Source: JAAUTT01 sp038213375 (GTDB taxonomy: Bacteria > Bacteroidota > Bacteroidia > Bacteroidales > JAAUTT01). From it: 64,000 nucleotides of DNA. Location: NCBI GenBank assembly GCA_038213375.1, contig JBBQTB010000002.1, positions 127,507 through 191,506 on the forward strand, written 5' to 3'. A program made the translations under genes and the position numbers. Under the pieces are notes generated by a model. That model was not told the DNA's origin. It did not search any database and worked only from the letters and a program-made list of their open reading frames with translations. Shown piece by piece: positions 18,133-27,327 of this stretch. Numbering within the stretch: the first letter of the stretch is position 1; every line of letters begins with the position of its first letter.

Positions 18133-20553
18133 ATGTTCAGAAACTACTTCAAGGTTGCATATCGCAATATACTACGACAAAGGACTTACGCGTTTATTAA
18201 CATTTTTGGACTTTCCATTGGGCTTGCTGGTGCTATTCTTATTGGTTTATATGTTTCAAACGAACTCAGCTACGACAGATTTCATGAGAAATCGAGCCGG
18301 ATTTACCGCGTTTTTTTGAATGGTAAAATGGGCACAAATAAGTTTGAGGGGCCGGCAACTCCTGTTCCATTGGCAGAGGTGCTTGTGAGAGATTTCCCGG
18401 AAGTAGAAACGGCCGTTCGGATGAATAAAATTGGAAATAGAAAGGTATTATTTCATGACAAGTCATTTTATGAAGATCGTTTTTTCTATGTTGATTCTAA
18501 TTTTTTCGACGTTTTTACAGTAAAATTTATTAAAGGTGACAAAAAGGCCTTGATGTTGCCTAAAACGATGGTGATTACCAATAGAATGGCAAGAAAATAT
18601 TTTGGAAATGAAGATGCTATCGGAAAAACGCTGCGTTTAATTAATAGCGATAGTATTGTATTCCAGGTCACAGCAGTGGTTGAAGAATTCCCCTCATCAA
18701 GTCATTTTCATTTTGATTTTCTCGTTTCCACCTCCACTGACAAATATTACCGCAACACATTTTGGTTGAACAATAACATTTATACCTATTTGATAATTAA
18801 GCAGGGAGCAAGTGCTACCCAATTGGAGTCTAAGTTCCCGGAGATGGTTAAAAAGTACTGTGCACCTTCAATTTCTCAATACATGGGATTTAGTTATGAC
18901 GATCTGGGGAAGGTAGGCAGTTTTTTGAAATATCAGCTTCAACCACTCACTGATATTCACCTCCATTCGAACATGGATTTTGAGCTAGAACCCAATGGTG
19001 ACATCAGTTACGTATATATCTTTATTGTTATTGCGATTTTTATTTTATTTAATGCATGCATAAATTTCACCAATCTTGCTACAGCGAGATCTGCTAACAG
19101 AGCTAAGGAAGTTGGCTTGCGTAAAGTGATTGGCGGACATCGTTCATCATTGATCATTCAATTCCTTTCCGAGTCAGTATTTATAAGTCTTATATCAGTA
19201 ATCGCAGGGTTATTAATGGTCGAAATTTTGCTGCCATCGTTTGGAAACCTTGTTAGCCAACATATCGTAATATCAACAAAACAAATGCTCCTGTTAAGTC
19301 CTGTATTTTTACTATTCGCTTTAATAGTCGGTCTAATATCAGGAGGATATCCGGCTTTTTATTTGTCTTCTTTCCTTCCATTTGAAGTGTTAAAAGGTAA
19401 AGTAGTTTCCGGATCAGCTAACTCCAAATTAAGAGGTGTGCTTGTTGTTTTTCAGTTTACTATATCGATTTTTATACTTCTTGGGACATTCTTTGTATCG
19501 AGCCAACTAAAATATATTCAAAATAAAAAGCTTGGATTTGATAAGGAAAGCTTGATTGTGATTGATCGTACCAACCCCATAAAGAAAGATTTAAAGGTAT
19601 TTATGGAGGAACTAAAGCGAAACCCAATTATCTCAGAAGTTGCCCTTTCACAAGGAGTACCCGGACGATTAATGAGTCACAACGGATATATGCCAGAGGG
19701 ATCCAAAAAATCAGAACCACTGCTTTTTGCAACATATGGAGTATCATACGATTATGATAAAGCTATGGGAATTAAGCTATCCAAAGGGCGGTTTTTTTCT
19801 CAGAAATTTCCTGGGGATTCCACATCCATAGTGATTAATGAATCAGCAGTTAAATATATTGGACTTTCTGACCCGTTAGGCAAACAATTGATCGCTCCGG
19901 GCGATTCAAAACACAGGGTATTTTTAACTATTGTTGGCGTAATAAAGGATTTTCATTTCGAATCGTTACACAAACCAATTAATCCAATGATTTTATTCCT
20001 CGACAAAACATATTATGACGGCTACATTACGGTAAAAATTGCCTCTGGCAAAAACAAAGAAGCTTTGGCTTATATCAGCGATACATGGAAAAAGTTCTCG
20101 ATGGAAGCTCCTCTTAGTTATTTCTATTTCGATAAGGAATTTGACAAACTATATAAAAAGGAATTTGAGATCCGAAGACTAATGTCGGTATTTTCGGTAC
20201 TTGCCATAGTAATTGCCATGCTTGGATTGTTTGGGCTGGTATCCTTTATGGCTGAGCGGCGCACGAGGGAAATTGGTATACGAAAGGTAATGGGTTCGTC
20301 GATTTTTAGCATTGTGGTAATACTTTCGAAAAACATAACGATTCTGGTTTCCATCGCATTTGTAATAGCCTCTGCATTAATTTATTTTGCAGCTAATCAA
20401 TGGCTGCAGCAGTTTTCATTTAAAATAGGAATTAATCCATGGATATTTGTACTGGGAGGTTTATTGTCCTTGGTTATAGCCTGGATAACCATCAGTTTTC
20501 AAGCCATTAAAGCTGCCATTCGTAATCCGGTAGATTCCCTTAGATACGAATAA
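18133..20553 (+). CDS. FtsX/MacB-type ABC transporter permease, 806 aa
   Basis: Bacteroidota-type long permease with two FtsX modules. N-terminal helix (about 20-42), MacB-type periplasmic domain (about 50-280), then three helices (about 290-415). A further helix near 436-456, a second periplasmic domain, and a final set of three helices (about 690-790) follow. The motif ARSANRAKEVGLRKVIGG and its second copy RRTREIGIRKVMGSS are the family's cytoplasmic coupling segments. Family members are lipoprotein release or mechanotransmission permeases powered by a separate ATPase; no ATP-binding subunit gene is adjacent here, so the partner is elsewhere. Confidence 0.88.
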   Translation: MFRNYFKVAYRNILRQRTYAFINIFGLSIGLAGAILIGLYVSNELSYDRFHEKSSRIYRVFLNGKMGTNKFEGPATPVPLAEVLVRDFPEVETAVRMNKIGNRKVLFHDKSFYEDRFFYVDSNFFDVFTVKFIKGDKKALMLPKTMVITNRMARKYFGNEDAIGKTLRLINSDSIVFQVTAVVEEFPSSSHFHFDFLVSTSTDKYYRNTFWLNNNIYTYLIIKQGASATQLESKFPEMVKKYCAPSISQYMGFSYDDLGKVGSFLKYQLQPLTDIHLHSNMDFELEPNGDISYVYIFIVIAIFILFNACINFTNLATARSANRAKEVGLRKVIGGHRSSLIIQFLSESVFISLISVIAGLLMVEILLPSFGNLVSQHIVISTKQMLLLSPVFLLFALIVGLISGGYPAFYLSSFLPFEVLKGKVVSGSANSKLRGVLVVFQFTISIFILLGTFFVSSQLKYIQNKKLGFDKESLIVIDRTNPIKKDLKVFMEELKRNPIISEVALSQGVPGRLMSHNGYMPEGSKKSEPLLFATYGVSYDYDKAMGIKLSKGRFFSQKFPGDSTSIVINESAVKYIGLSDPLGKQLIAPGDSKHRVFLTIVGVIKDFHFESLHKPINPMILFLDKTYYDGYITVKIASGKNKEALAYISDTWKKFSMEAPLSYFYFDKEFDKLYKKEFEIRRLMSVFSVLAIVIAMLGLFGLVSFMAERRTREIGIRKVMGSSIFSIVVILSKNITILVSIAFVIASALIYFAANQWLQQFSFKIGINPWIFVLGGLLSLVIAWITISFQAIKAAIRNPVDSLRYE

Positions 20554-20582
20554 TCAAAATCATTGTTAATCGAATATATAAA

Positions 20583-21488
20583 TTATTTCCAAAGGTTTTG
20601 AGGATATGCACCCGATTCAATCAGTTGCTTAATTCGGGCTACTACTAAAGGCTTATCATCCTTATAGGTAACCCCAAACCATTTGTCGGCGCTGCGAAGC
20701 ACATTTACAGTAGCCTTCTTGGTTTTGATTAGTTCGTCCACCACAAAAGGAAGGAAGAATTCGGCCTTTGGGTTATTATAATTCTCCTTAATGAACTGTA
20801 AGAAATGAGTTTCAAGTTGACTGAAAAATTTGGGAGTGAATCCCCAAAAATTCATTGAAACAATTGATTTATTATTGATGTAAAACGCGTTGTCCTGTGC
20901 GTCTCTGCAAATAACTCCTTTGTCAGTATTTTCTATTTTAAACCGCTCCACAACACTTTTCAGAAGCATGTTCGGGTCTACTTCGCAAACACCGCGCGAA
21001 ACAGTGCCATTTTCCGATAGCGTATTGTCAACATCAAAACCTACCATAGTATAAGTGGTCTGATTTACATCAAGGTTCGAAAGAAAAGCACCTATTTTCA
21101 AAAAAGCATTGGATCCATAATAATCGTCGGCATTGATGGCGGCAAAGGGCTCCTTTACTTTTGCGCCGGCTACCATTACTGCATGAGCCGTTCCCCACGG
21201 TTTAACCCGTTCATCAGGTATAATAATGCCGGCAGGAACCATGTCAATTTCTTGAAAAACATAGTCAACAGCAATATATTTCTGTAGTTTATGGATAAAT
21301 ATTTCGTTAAAATCTTTTTCTAGTTCACGACGAATTACAAAAACAACCTTTCCAAATCCGGCACGAATGGCATCATAAACTGAATATTCAAGAATAGTTT
21401 CCCCTGCAGGGCCTACCGGATCAACCTGTTTCAAACTTCCATAGCGACTTCCCATACCAGCTGCTAATACTAAAAGTGTTGGCTTCAT
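20583..21488 (-). CDS. Nucleotidyltransferase-family protein (sugar nucleotide type)
   Basis: N-terminal LVLAAGMGSRYG (residues 5-16) followed by KQVDPVGPAGETILEYS is the nucleotide-binding signature of glucose-1-phosphate thymidylyl/uridylyl-type transferases. AINADDYYG near 117-125 supplies the metal-binding Asp pair. The 301-aa length and late segment WFGVTYKDDKP fit the Bacteroidota family annotated simply as nucleotidyltransferase. It should couple a sugar-1-phosphate to an NTP; the exact sugar and nucleotide are not readable. Convergent with the FtsX-type permease, 29 bases between stops. Confidence 0.8.
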   Translation of the reverse strand: MKPTLLVLAAGMGSRYGSLKQVDPVGPAGETILEYSVYDAIRAGFGKVVFVIRRELEKDFNEIFIHKLQKYIAVDYVFQEIDMVPAGIIIPDERVKPWGTAHAVMVAGAKVKEPFAAINADDYYGSNAFLKIGAFLSNLDVNQTTYTMVGFDVDNTLSENGTVSRGVCEVDPNMLLKSVVERFKIENTDKGVICRDAQDNAFYINNKSIVSMNFWGFTPKFFSQLETHFLQFIKENYNNPKAEFFLPFVVDELIKTKKATVNVLRSADKWFGVTYKDDKPLVVARIKQLIESGAYPQNLWK

Positions 21489-21766
21489 ATTGCTTGTATT
21501 TTTTCTATTTTAAGGATGCTAAGTTAAAAAATTTACTTTGAAGTACCCGATCTTCACAATAACTCGATGTTTGTTTTATTATTTCCCCTTTAAAATTTGG
21601 GAAAGAGAGATTTCTTTATTAATTTTCTTCAAGGAACAATATAATTGAGATTATTCATTTTATAAAGTAAATATGATATATTAAAGTAATTGTTTACAGC
21701 ATTATATGATAAAATGTTTGAAAAAATCATTAGTCAATCACTAACATAATTCAACTAGTAAGTTGT

Positions 21767-22453
21767 ATGAAAAATTTCAGTTTTGAATTTCGTGCGGAAG
21801 AATTAAGACTGCTAGGTGTATTTGTAAAATTCTGCTATTCGCGCGATCGGCAAGATTTCATCAAGTCCTCACCCAAATTTATGGATCCTCATCTTTTAAA
21901 ATTCAATGAAAAGCTTTTGGAGATTTCGATTTTAATTATGGGGAATCAAACGTACAGGCAATTGAACGAGATAAATGGAAGAATTGGAATGGTAAGTACT
22001 ATATTTACTGCATATTTATACCAGCTTAACGTCATCTTCATTAATGTTAACTTAAAGGAACTTATTAAGGAAACGGAGTCTGTATTCCAAGATTTTCATC
22101 ACCATAATCAGAAAATAGATTGTGAATATCTGTTATCTGGTCTTCAACAACTAAAACAAGCAATTGCACCATACATAAAACAATTAGAGAATGCCGGATT
22201 CGATCATGCATTGCAAGCAGAGCTCGACGCTTACATTTCCATTTTAAATGCTGAATATGTGGAAAAAAAATCATTGTTAGCAGAATTAGCCGAATGGGAG
22301 GAAAGCAATGTTGATTTATTTAATGATTTATGGGCAACGGTAGATGAGATTTTAAGAACTGGTCAAAAAATGTATCATCAAAATTCAGTGAAATTAAATG
22401 ATTATAATGTGGAAGCTATATTAAACAAAGTCAATGAGTCTATTATACAATAG
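21767..22453 (+). CDS. Hypothetical helical protein, 228 aa
   Basis: I do not recognise this family. It has no signal peptide or membrane helix, is rich in Leu, Glu, Asn and Gln, and appears almost wholly alpha-helical, with heptad-like stretches around 75-190. The start codon follows a gap of about 280 bases and the gene stands alone, ending 21 bases before the convergent LacI-type regulator. Codon use resembles the neighbours. Probably cytosolic; no function inferred. Confidence 0.65.
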   Translation: MKNFSFEFRAEELRLLGVFVKFCYSRDRQDFIKSSPKFMDPHLLKFNEKLLEISILIMGNQTYRQLNEINGRIGMVSTIFTAYLYQLNVIFINVNLKELIKETESVFQDFHHHNQKIDCEYLLSGLQQLKQAIAPYIKQLENAGFDHALQAELDAYISILNAEYVEKKSLLAELAEWEESNVDLFNDLWATVDEILRTGQKMYHQNSVKLNDYNVEAILNKVNESIIQ

Positions 22454-22474
22454 AAAAGACAATCATAATCAAAA

Positions 22475-23494
22475 TCATACTCTAACCGACGATTGCCTTA
22501 TAACAAGTTTTGTCATCATAGTCGTTTGAATTGGAGGGGACTTTGTTTTGAAACTGTTTTGATATAGTAACAATCTGGCAGCCTCCTGTCCAATCTCAAA
22601 GGTAGGATGCATCAGTGAGGTCAAAGGCGGATCGACCACAGTGGCATGAAACTCGTCGGTAATACCAACAAGTAACACATCGTTTGGGATATGTAACCCT
22701 TGTCGTTTAATTTCTTTCATTACGGTAAAAGCAACCATATCGTTAATACTAAAAATTGCATCAGGCGGATTTGGTAAAGCAAGCAAACATCGGGTTGCCT
22801 GCGTTGCATCGTCAATAGTAAGATCGGTAAATACAACAAGTTGATTGTCGGCTTCAAGTCCACATTCGCGTAATCCATCGTAGTAACCTTCCAGTCTTTC
22901 GCGGGCAATATTCAAATGCTGTGGACCAGCAATATGAGCAATTCGTCGAGCGCCGGATTCGAAAAAATGCATGGTGATTTGCTTTGCTGCATTGCGATTA
23001 TCGACAACAACAGAAGAAACTTCGTTGGTTCTACAAACTCTGTCAAAGAAAACCAGTGGCATATCGTTGTTGATGATTTTATCGAAGTGATCGTAATTCC
23101 TGGTTTCTTTCGAAAGACAAACGATCAACCCTTCAGCTCTGGATGCCAAAAGATTTTCGATGCATTCCTTTTCCTTGTCATACGATTCATACGAGGAGGT
23201 AATGAGAATATAATATCCATTTTGTCTGGCAACGGATTCTATGCCACTGATAATGGATGAATAAAAAAAGGTGACCAAATCAGGTACTATAACTCCAATA
23301 ATTTTAGTTTGTTGCTTTAGAAGCCCCATAGCTAAAGGATTCGGCGAATAATTCCAGTCATGGGCCAATGTCTGAATTTTAGCCGTAAGGTTGGGACTAA
23401 TGTCAGGATGGTTCTTCAATGCCCTCGAAACAGTTGAAATAGAAACCTTAAGTTCCGCCGCAATATCTTTTAAGGAAACGAGCCGTTTTGTCAT
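22475..23494 (-). CDS. LacI-family transcriptional regulator of the fucose locus
   Basis: Residues 5-25 (SLKDIAAELKVSISTVSRAL) are a canonical LacI helix-turn-helix, followed by the hinge helix NPLAMGLLKQQT and a periplasmic-binding-like sensor domain (IIGVIVPDLVTFFYSSIISG onward). I start at the ATG at 23494; an in-frame TTG 12 bases upstream adds only MLIF. It diverges from the fucose catabolic genes with two palindromes between, so it most likely represses them and itself and is released by L-fucose or a pathway intermediate. The effector is inference. Confidence 0.9.
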   Translation of the reverse strand: MTKRLVSLKDIAAELKVSISTVSRALKNHPDISPNLTAKIQTLAHDWNYSPNPLAMGLLKQQTKIIGVIVPDLVTFFYSSIISGIESVARQNGYYILITSSYESYDKEKECIENLLASRAEGLIVCLSKETRNYDHFDKIINNDMPLVFFDRVCRTNEVSSVVVDNRNAAKQITMHFFESGARRIAHIAGPQHLNIARERLEGYYDGLRECGLEADNQLVVFTDLTIDDATQATRCLLALPNPPDAIFSINDMVAFTVMKEIKRQGLHIPNDVLLVGITDEFHATVVDPPLTSLMHPTFEIGQEAARLLLYQNSFKTKSPPIQTTMMTKLVIRQSSVRV

Positions 23495-23560
23495 AAAAAT
23501 CAGCAATTCTGGTTTCGAAATTAAAGGAATTCAACTCAACATACAACCATTTGTTGGGAT

Positions 23561-23584
23561 AATAAATGTTTGACAACATTTATT
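23561..23584. promoter_or_regulatory. Perfect palindrome in the lacI-fucose divergent region (candidate operator)
   Basis: Two perfect 10-bp arms, AATAAATGTT and AACATTTATT, are separated by TGAC. It lies 66 bases upstream of the regulator start and about 190 bases upstream of the aldo/keto reductase. The position suits autoregulation. It is AT-rich and lacks the central CG typical of LacI operators, so it may serve a different protein. Confidence 0.5.
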
Positions 23585-23587
23585 TTT

Positions 23588-23619
23588 AACCGCAAAGCTT
23601 ATCGCAAAGCTTTGCGGTT
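23588..23619. promoter_or_regulatory. PurR-type LacI operator within a 13-bp-arm inverted repeat
   Basis: Perfect 13-base arms (23588-23600 and 23607-23619) flank a 6-base loop. Inside is the 14-bp perfect palindrome CGCAAAGCTTTGCG (23603-23616). It equals the E. coli PurR operator core CGCAAACGTTTGCG except for the two central bases, and the left arm adds a further CGCAAAGCTT half-site. LacI-family proteins commonly read CGCAAA-like half-sites. No T-tract strong enough for a terminator follows, and both flanking genes read away, so a regulatory role is favoured. Confidence 0.6.
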
Positions 23620-23771
23620 GATTTTATGTAAGTTGGTTATTGTTTGGATGGTTTTTTTTTAGGAGTTTTGATCAAACAAATAAGTCGTTTCCTCCCGCCA
23701 AAAGAAGTTGCGATACAGACAAATTAGGCAAATTAGATTTTAAGTCTTACATTATACTATTATTTTGTATT

Positions 23772-24704
23772 ATGGAATACAGGCAAATTGGAAAAACAGG
23801 AATGATTGTTTCGTCGTTAAGTTTTGGCGCGTCGTCGTTAGGCGGAGTATTTCACGAATTAAAAGAAAAGGAAGGTATATTGACTGTTCATGCGGCTATT
23901 GATGGCGGGATCAACTTTATTGATGTGTCACCTTATTATGGGTTTACAAAAGCCGAGACATTGCTTGGCAAAGCCCTGAGGGAGATTCACCGCGATAAAT
24001 ATTTTCTCTCCACCAAAGTAGGTCGCTTTGGTGTCAACGGAATAAAAAACTGGGATTATTCTGCTGCCCGGGCTGTTAAAAGTGTGGAAGAAAGTATGCA
24101 ACGTCTTAACATTGATTTTATTGACCTGATTAATGTTCATGATATGGAATTCAGTGATTTGAATCAGGTAATTAACGAAACTTTACCTGCACTAATTCGA
24201 CTTAAAGAGCAGGGAAAAGTTGGTCATGTTGGAATTACCGGCCTGCCACTAGTTAATTTCAAATATGTTATCGACAGGGTTCCGGAAGGTACAGTGGAAT
24301 CAATCCTTTCGTTTTGTCATTATTGCTTGAATGACGATGCCCTGGCAGATTACCTTGATTATTTTGAACAACATGGAGTAGGAGTCATTAATGCATCTCC
24401 TCTGTCGATGGGCTTATTAACCCGCAGAGGTGCACCTGACTGGCATCCTGCGTCGGAAGCAATCATGTCGTATACCCGCAAAGCAATTAAATATTGCGAG
24501 AAAAAAAAATATCCAATTGAGCAATTGGCCATTAAATATTCTGTTTCGAACCCCAAAATTGCTACAACATTAGTAAGTACAACTTCGCCATTAAATATTC
24601 GCGAAAATATCCGATGGGCCGAAGCGCTGCAAAACGAGCAATTACTGGCGGATGTCCTGGAAATTCTAACACCTATACACCGTCAAACCTGGGAAAATTC
24701 CTAA
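23772..24704 (+). CDS. Aldo/keto reductase: probable L-fucose/L-galactose 1-dehydrogenase
   Basis: A 310-aa aldo/keto reductase with the family features: DVSPYYG (catalytic Asp/Tyr, near 48-54), a Lys in LSTKVGRFG near 79-87, and the C-terminal NADP-loop region. From memory, the arrangement (FGASSLGGVF, VGITGLPL, DRVPEGTVE, CHYCLND, SPLSMGLL) is strikingly like plant L-galactose dehydrogenase. L-fucose is 6-deoxy-L-galactose, so oxidation of L-fucose to the lactone fits the locus. I start at the ATG at 23772; upstream in-frame sequence to 23640 is not family-like. First gene after the operators. Confidence 0.85.
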   Translation: MEYRQIGKTGMIVSSLSFGASSLGGVFHELKEKEGILTVHAAIDGGINFIDVSPYYGFTKAETLLGKALREIHRDKYFLSTKVGRFGVNGIKNWDYSAARAVKSVEESMQRLNIDFIDLINVHDMEFSDLNQVINETLPALIRLKEQGKVGHVGITGLPLVNFKYVIDRVPEGTVESILSFCHYCLNDDALADYLDYFEQHGVGVINASPLSMGLLTRRGAPDWHPASEAIMSYTRKAIKYCEKKKYPIEQLAIKYSVSNPKIATTLVSTTSPLNIRENIRWAEALQNEQLLADVLEILTPIHRQTWENS

Positions 24705-24721
24705 CTCTTAATACTACTAAA

Positions 24722-26026
24722 ATGAAAGTTGAACACAAAATTGCTGATAAACAAATCCTACTTCCGTTTATCCTTGTAACGGCACTTTTTTTCTTTTGGG
24801 GAATTCCTAATAACCTGAATGACATTCTTATAAAGCAATTTATGAAATCGTTTCAGCTTTCACGTTTCGAGGCTGGGCTGATTCAATCGGCTTTCTATCT
24901 TGGATATTTTCTTCTTTCGATGCCTGCCGCTTTTATCATGAAAAAATACACGTATAAGGCAGGGCTGGTAACCGGTTTGTTATTATTTAGCCTGGGAACA
25001 TTTCTTTTCTATCCGGCGGCATTAAGCGGTCAATTTGGTTTTTTCCTTTTTGCTCTTTTTGTTATTGCCAGTGGTTTGGCGTTTCTTGAAACAGGAGCCA
25101 ATCCCTTTATTACCGTTTTGGGCGACCCCGAATCGTCGGAACGAAGGCTGAATTTTTCCCAGGCCTTTAACCCCATCGGTGCTATTGCCGGTGTGCTAAT
25201 CGGTACTATTTTTATCTTTTCGGGAATAGAACACACAAGTGCACAGGTCGATTCTATGAAGCTGGCAGGAACGTACGATCAATATCTGCAACACGAAACC
25301 ATGAGAGTGGTGACTCCATATTTGGTTTTAAGTGCAGTAACATTTATATGGGCCATGTTAATGCTTCGAACCCGCTTCCCTCACATAAAAGAGGAGGATC
25401 ATGGAACAGATGAAAATAATTCAAAAAGTGGTTTCAGGCAATTATTACGATATCCTCATTTTCTGAAAGGCATTCTTGCTCAGTTTTTTTATGTTGGCGC
25501 ACAGGTGGGAACATGGAGCTATTTCATTCAGTACGTTCAGGATTATACTGGTCAACCCGAGAAAGTGGCAGGATACTTTCTTACCGGTACTCTGGTGGCT
25601 TTTGGTGTAGGACGGTTTTCAGCATCTTACTTCATGCGGTTTGTAAAACCTAATATCTTGATGGGATGTTATGGGTTAGCAAACATATCGCTGGTTGCCA
25701 TAGGTATTCTTCTTCCCGGATGGATTGGATTATGGGCGGTATTTTTCACAAGCTTCTTTATGTCGCTGATGTTCCCTACAATTTTCGCACTGGGAATTAA
25801 GGGATTAGGAGCAAATACAAAAATTGGCGCTTCATTGATAGTAATGGCTATTGTTGGAGGAGCTGTATTTACCCCTCTAATGGGACTATTATTTGAGTAT
25901 TCAAAAAGCATGGCAACGGCTATGATAATACCTTTTGTATGTTACATTTTCATCACCTGGTATGCATTTTACGGATCGAAACCCAAGGCTTCGCTTGTGG
26001 ATGATTCAGGGAGATGGGGGGTTTAA
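24722..26026 (+). CDS. fucP: L-fucose:H+ symporter-type MFS permease
   Basis: A 434-aa major-facilitator protein with about 12 membrane segments. The opening (FFFWGIPNNLNDILIKQF) and FLETGANPFITVLG near 120-135 are signatures of the FucP/glucose-galactose porter family, and AFYLGYFLLSMPA matches helix 2. It imports L-fucose across the inner membrane with protons. Start chosen at ATG 24722, 17 bases after the aldo/keto reductase stop, rather than upstream in-frame codons inside that gene. Substrate specificity inferred from family and locus. Confidence 0.88.
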   Translation: MKVEHKIADKQILLPFILVTALFFFWGIPNNLNDILIKQFMKSFQLSRFEAGLIQSAFYLGYFLLSMPAAFIMKKYTYKAGLVTGLLLFSLGTFLFYPAALSGQFGFFLFALFVIASGLAFLETGANPFITVLGDPESSERRLNFSQAFNPIGAIAGVLIGTIFIFSGIEHTSAQVDSMKLAGTYDQYLQHETMRVVTPYLVLSAVTFIWAMLMLRTRFPHIKEEDHGTDENNSKSGFRQLLRYPHFLKGILAQFFYVGAQVGTWSYFIQYVQDYTGQPEKVAGYFLTGTLVAFGVGRFSASYFMRFVKPNILMGCYGLANISLVAIGILLPGWIGLWAVFFTSFFMSLMFPTIFALGIKGLGANTKIGASLIVMAIVGGAVFTPLMGLLFEYSKSMATAMIIPFVCYIFITWYAFYGSKPKASLVDDSGRWGV

Positions 26027-26051
26027 ATCAATAATATAATAAACATAAACT

Positions 26052-26426
26052 ATGGAATACCACGAAAAAACACATTATACCGAATTCAAACGGTTTTGTA
26101 AATCACTTGAATTGCGAAATGATCCGAAACTGATTGAGGACTATAAGATAGCACATGCAAAAGGTGGACCTTGGCCCGAAATTCATCAAGGAATGAAAGA
26201 AGTTGGTATCCTTGATATGGAGATCTACCTCGTTGGAACGCGATTATTCATGATTATGGACACTGTTCCTGATTTTGATCATGACAAAGCCATGGTTGAA
26301 CTGGCTACGAAACCTCGTCAGAGTGAATGGGAGGCACACATGTCGAGATTTCAGAACACTTCTGCCGAAGCCACTGCCGACGAAAAATGGAAACTGATTG
26401 AACGTATTTATAAATTTGGCGAATAA
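26052..26426 (+). CDS. L-rhamnose/L-fucose mutarotase-like protein (DUF718/RhaM family)
   Basis: A 124-aa ferredoxin-like monomer with the family's H-x-x-x-WPE-type segment (IAHAKGGPWPEIHQGMKEVGI, near residues 33-53) and IYLVGTRLFMIMD near 60-72. RhaM-family proteins interconvert anomers of 6-deoxy sugars. In this locus the natural role is L-fucose (alpha/beta) mutarotation to feed the dehydrogenase. It is sequence-unrelated to the E. coli FucU family. Sits between the permease and the lactonase with short spacers. Confidence 0.82.
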   Translation: MEYHEKTHYTEFKRFCKSLELRNDPKLIEDYKIAHAKGGPWPEIHQGMKEVGILDMEIYLVGTRLFMIMDTVPDFDHDKAMVELATKPRQSEWEAHMSRFQNTSAEATADEKWKLIERIYKFGE

Positions 26427-26453
26427 TAACATCACAAGGAATCATTTTACTTT

Positions 26454-27287
26454 ATGAAAATTGATAGTCACCAGCATTTCTGGCACTTCATCGAAAAGGA
26501 TTATGGTTGGATGAATGACCAGATGCAAGCAATAAAAAAGGATCAATTGCCTGAAGATCTTGCACGTGAACTCCACACCGTTGGTTTTGATGGTTCTGTT
26601 GCTGTTCAGGCAAGACAATCGTTGGAAGAAACTAATTGGTTGTTACAACTAGCTGGTAATAATGACCTTATAAAGGGCGTTGTAGGATGGGTCGATATTC
26701 GGTCTGGGGGCATTGAAAAAGAACTTGAATACTATTCCAAATTCTCTAAACTAGTTGGTGTTCGCCATGTGGTGCATGACGAGCCAAATGACGATTTTAT
26801 CCTTCAGAGCGATTTTCTCAGAGGAATCAAACTTCTGCAAAAGTATAGTTTGGCTTACGATTTGTTGGTCTTTCCAAAGCATTTGCCAAACGTTATTAAG
26901 TTTGTTGAGCAATTCCCCGAACAGACATTCATTCTCGACCATATTGCAAAACCAATGATTAAGAATTCTGTTATATCTCCATGGAAGGAAGATATCGAGC
27001 GCCTGGCAAAATACCCGAATGTGTTTTGCAAAGTCTCAGGAATGGTCACTGAAGCTGATTGGAATAAATGGAAACCTAACGATTTTACTCCTTATATCGA
27101 TGTTGTTTTCAATGCCTTTGGATGCCACCGAATTATGATTGGGTCGGACTGGCCTGTATGCAAAGTTACAGGAAGTTATCAACAGGTATTGAACATTGTT
27201 TTATCGTACATCGAAAATTTCACCGAAAAAGATAAAGGAATGGTGCTTGGAGGAACTGCCTGTAAAGCTTATAGGATTGCAGGTTAA
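26454..27287 (+). CDS. Amidohydrolase-family L-fuconolactonase
   Basis: TIM-barrel amidohydrolase (COG3618 type). It opens with DSHQHFW (residues 4-10, metal-binding HxH), has RHVVHDEP near 103-110, LDHIAKP near 162-168, and ends with GSDWPVC near 227-233 carrying the catalytic Asp. Members of this subfamily hydrolyse sugar lactones, including L-fuconolactone to L-fuconate, the product expected from the aldo/keto reductase. Length (277 aa) fits. No signal peptide, so cytosolic. Confidence 0.85.
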   Translation: MKIDSHQHFWHFIEKDYGWMNDQMQAIKKDQLPEDLARELHTVGFDGSVAVQARQSLEETNWLLQLAGNNDLIKGVVGWVDIRSGGIEKELEYYSKFSKLVGVRHVVHDEPNDDFILQSDFLRGIKLLQKYSLAYDLLVFPKHLPNVIKFVEQFPEQTFILDHIAKPMIKNSVISPWKEDIERLAKYPNVFCKVSGMVTEADWNKWKPNDFTPYIDVVFNAFGCHRIMIGSDWPVCKVTGSYQQVLNIVLSYIENFTEKDKGMVLGGTACKAYRIAG

Positions 27288-27327
27288 GGGGATAGTGGTT
27301 TAAACAATCTAACTTATATAAACTATA

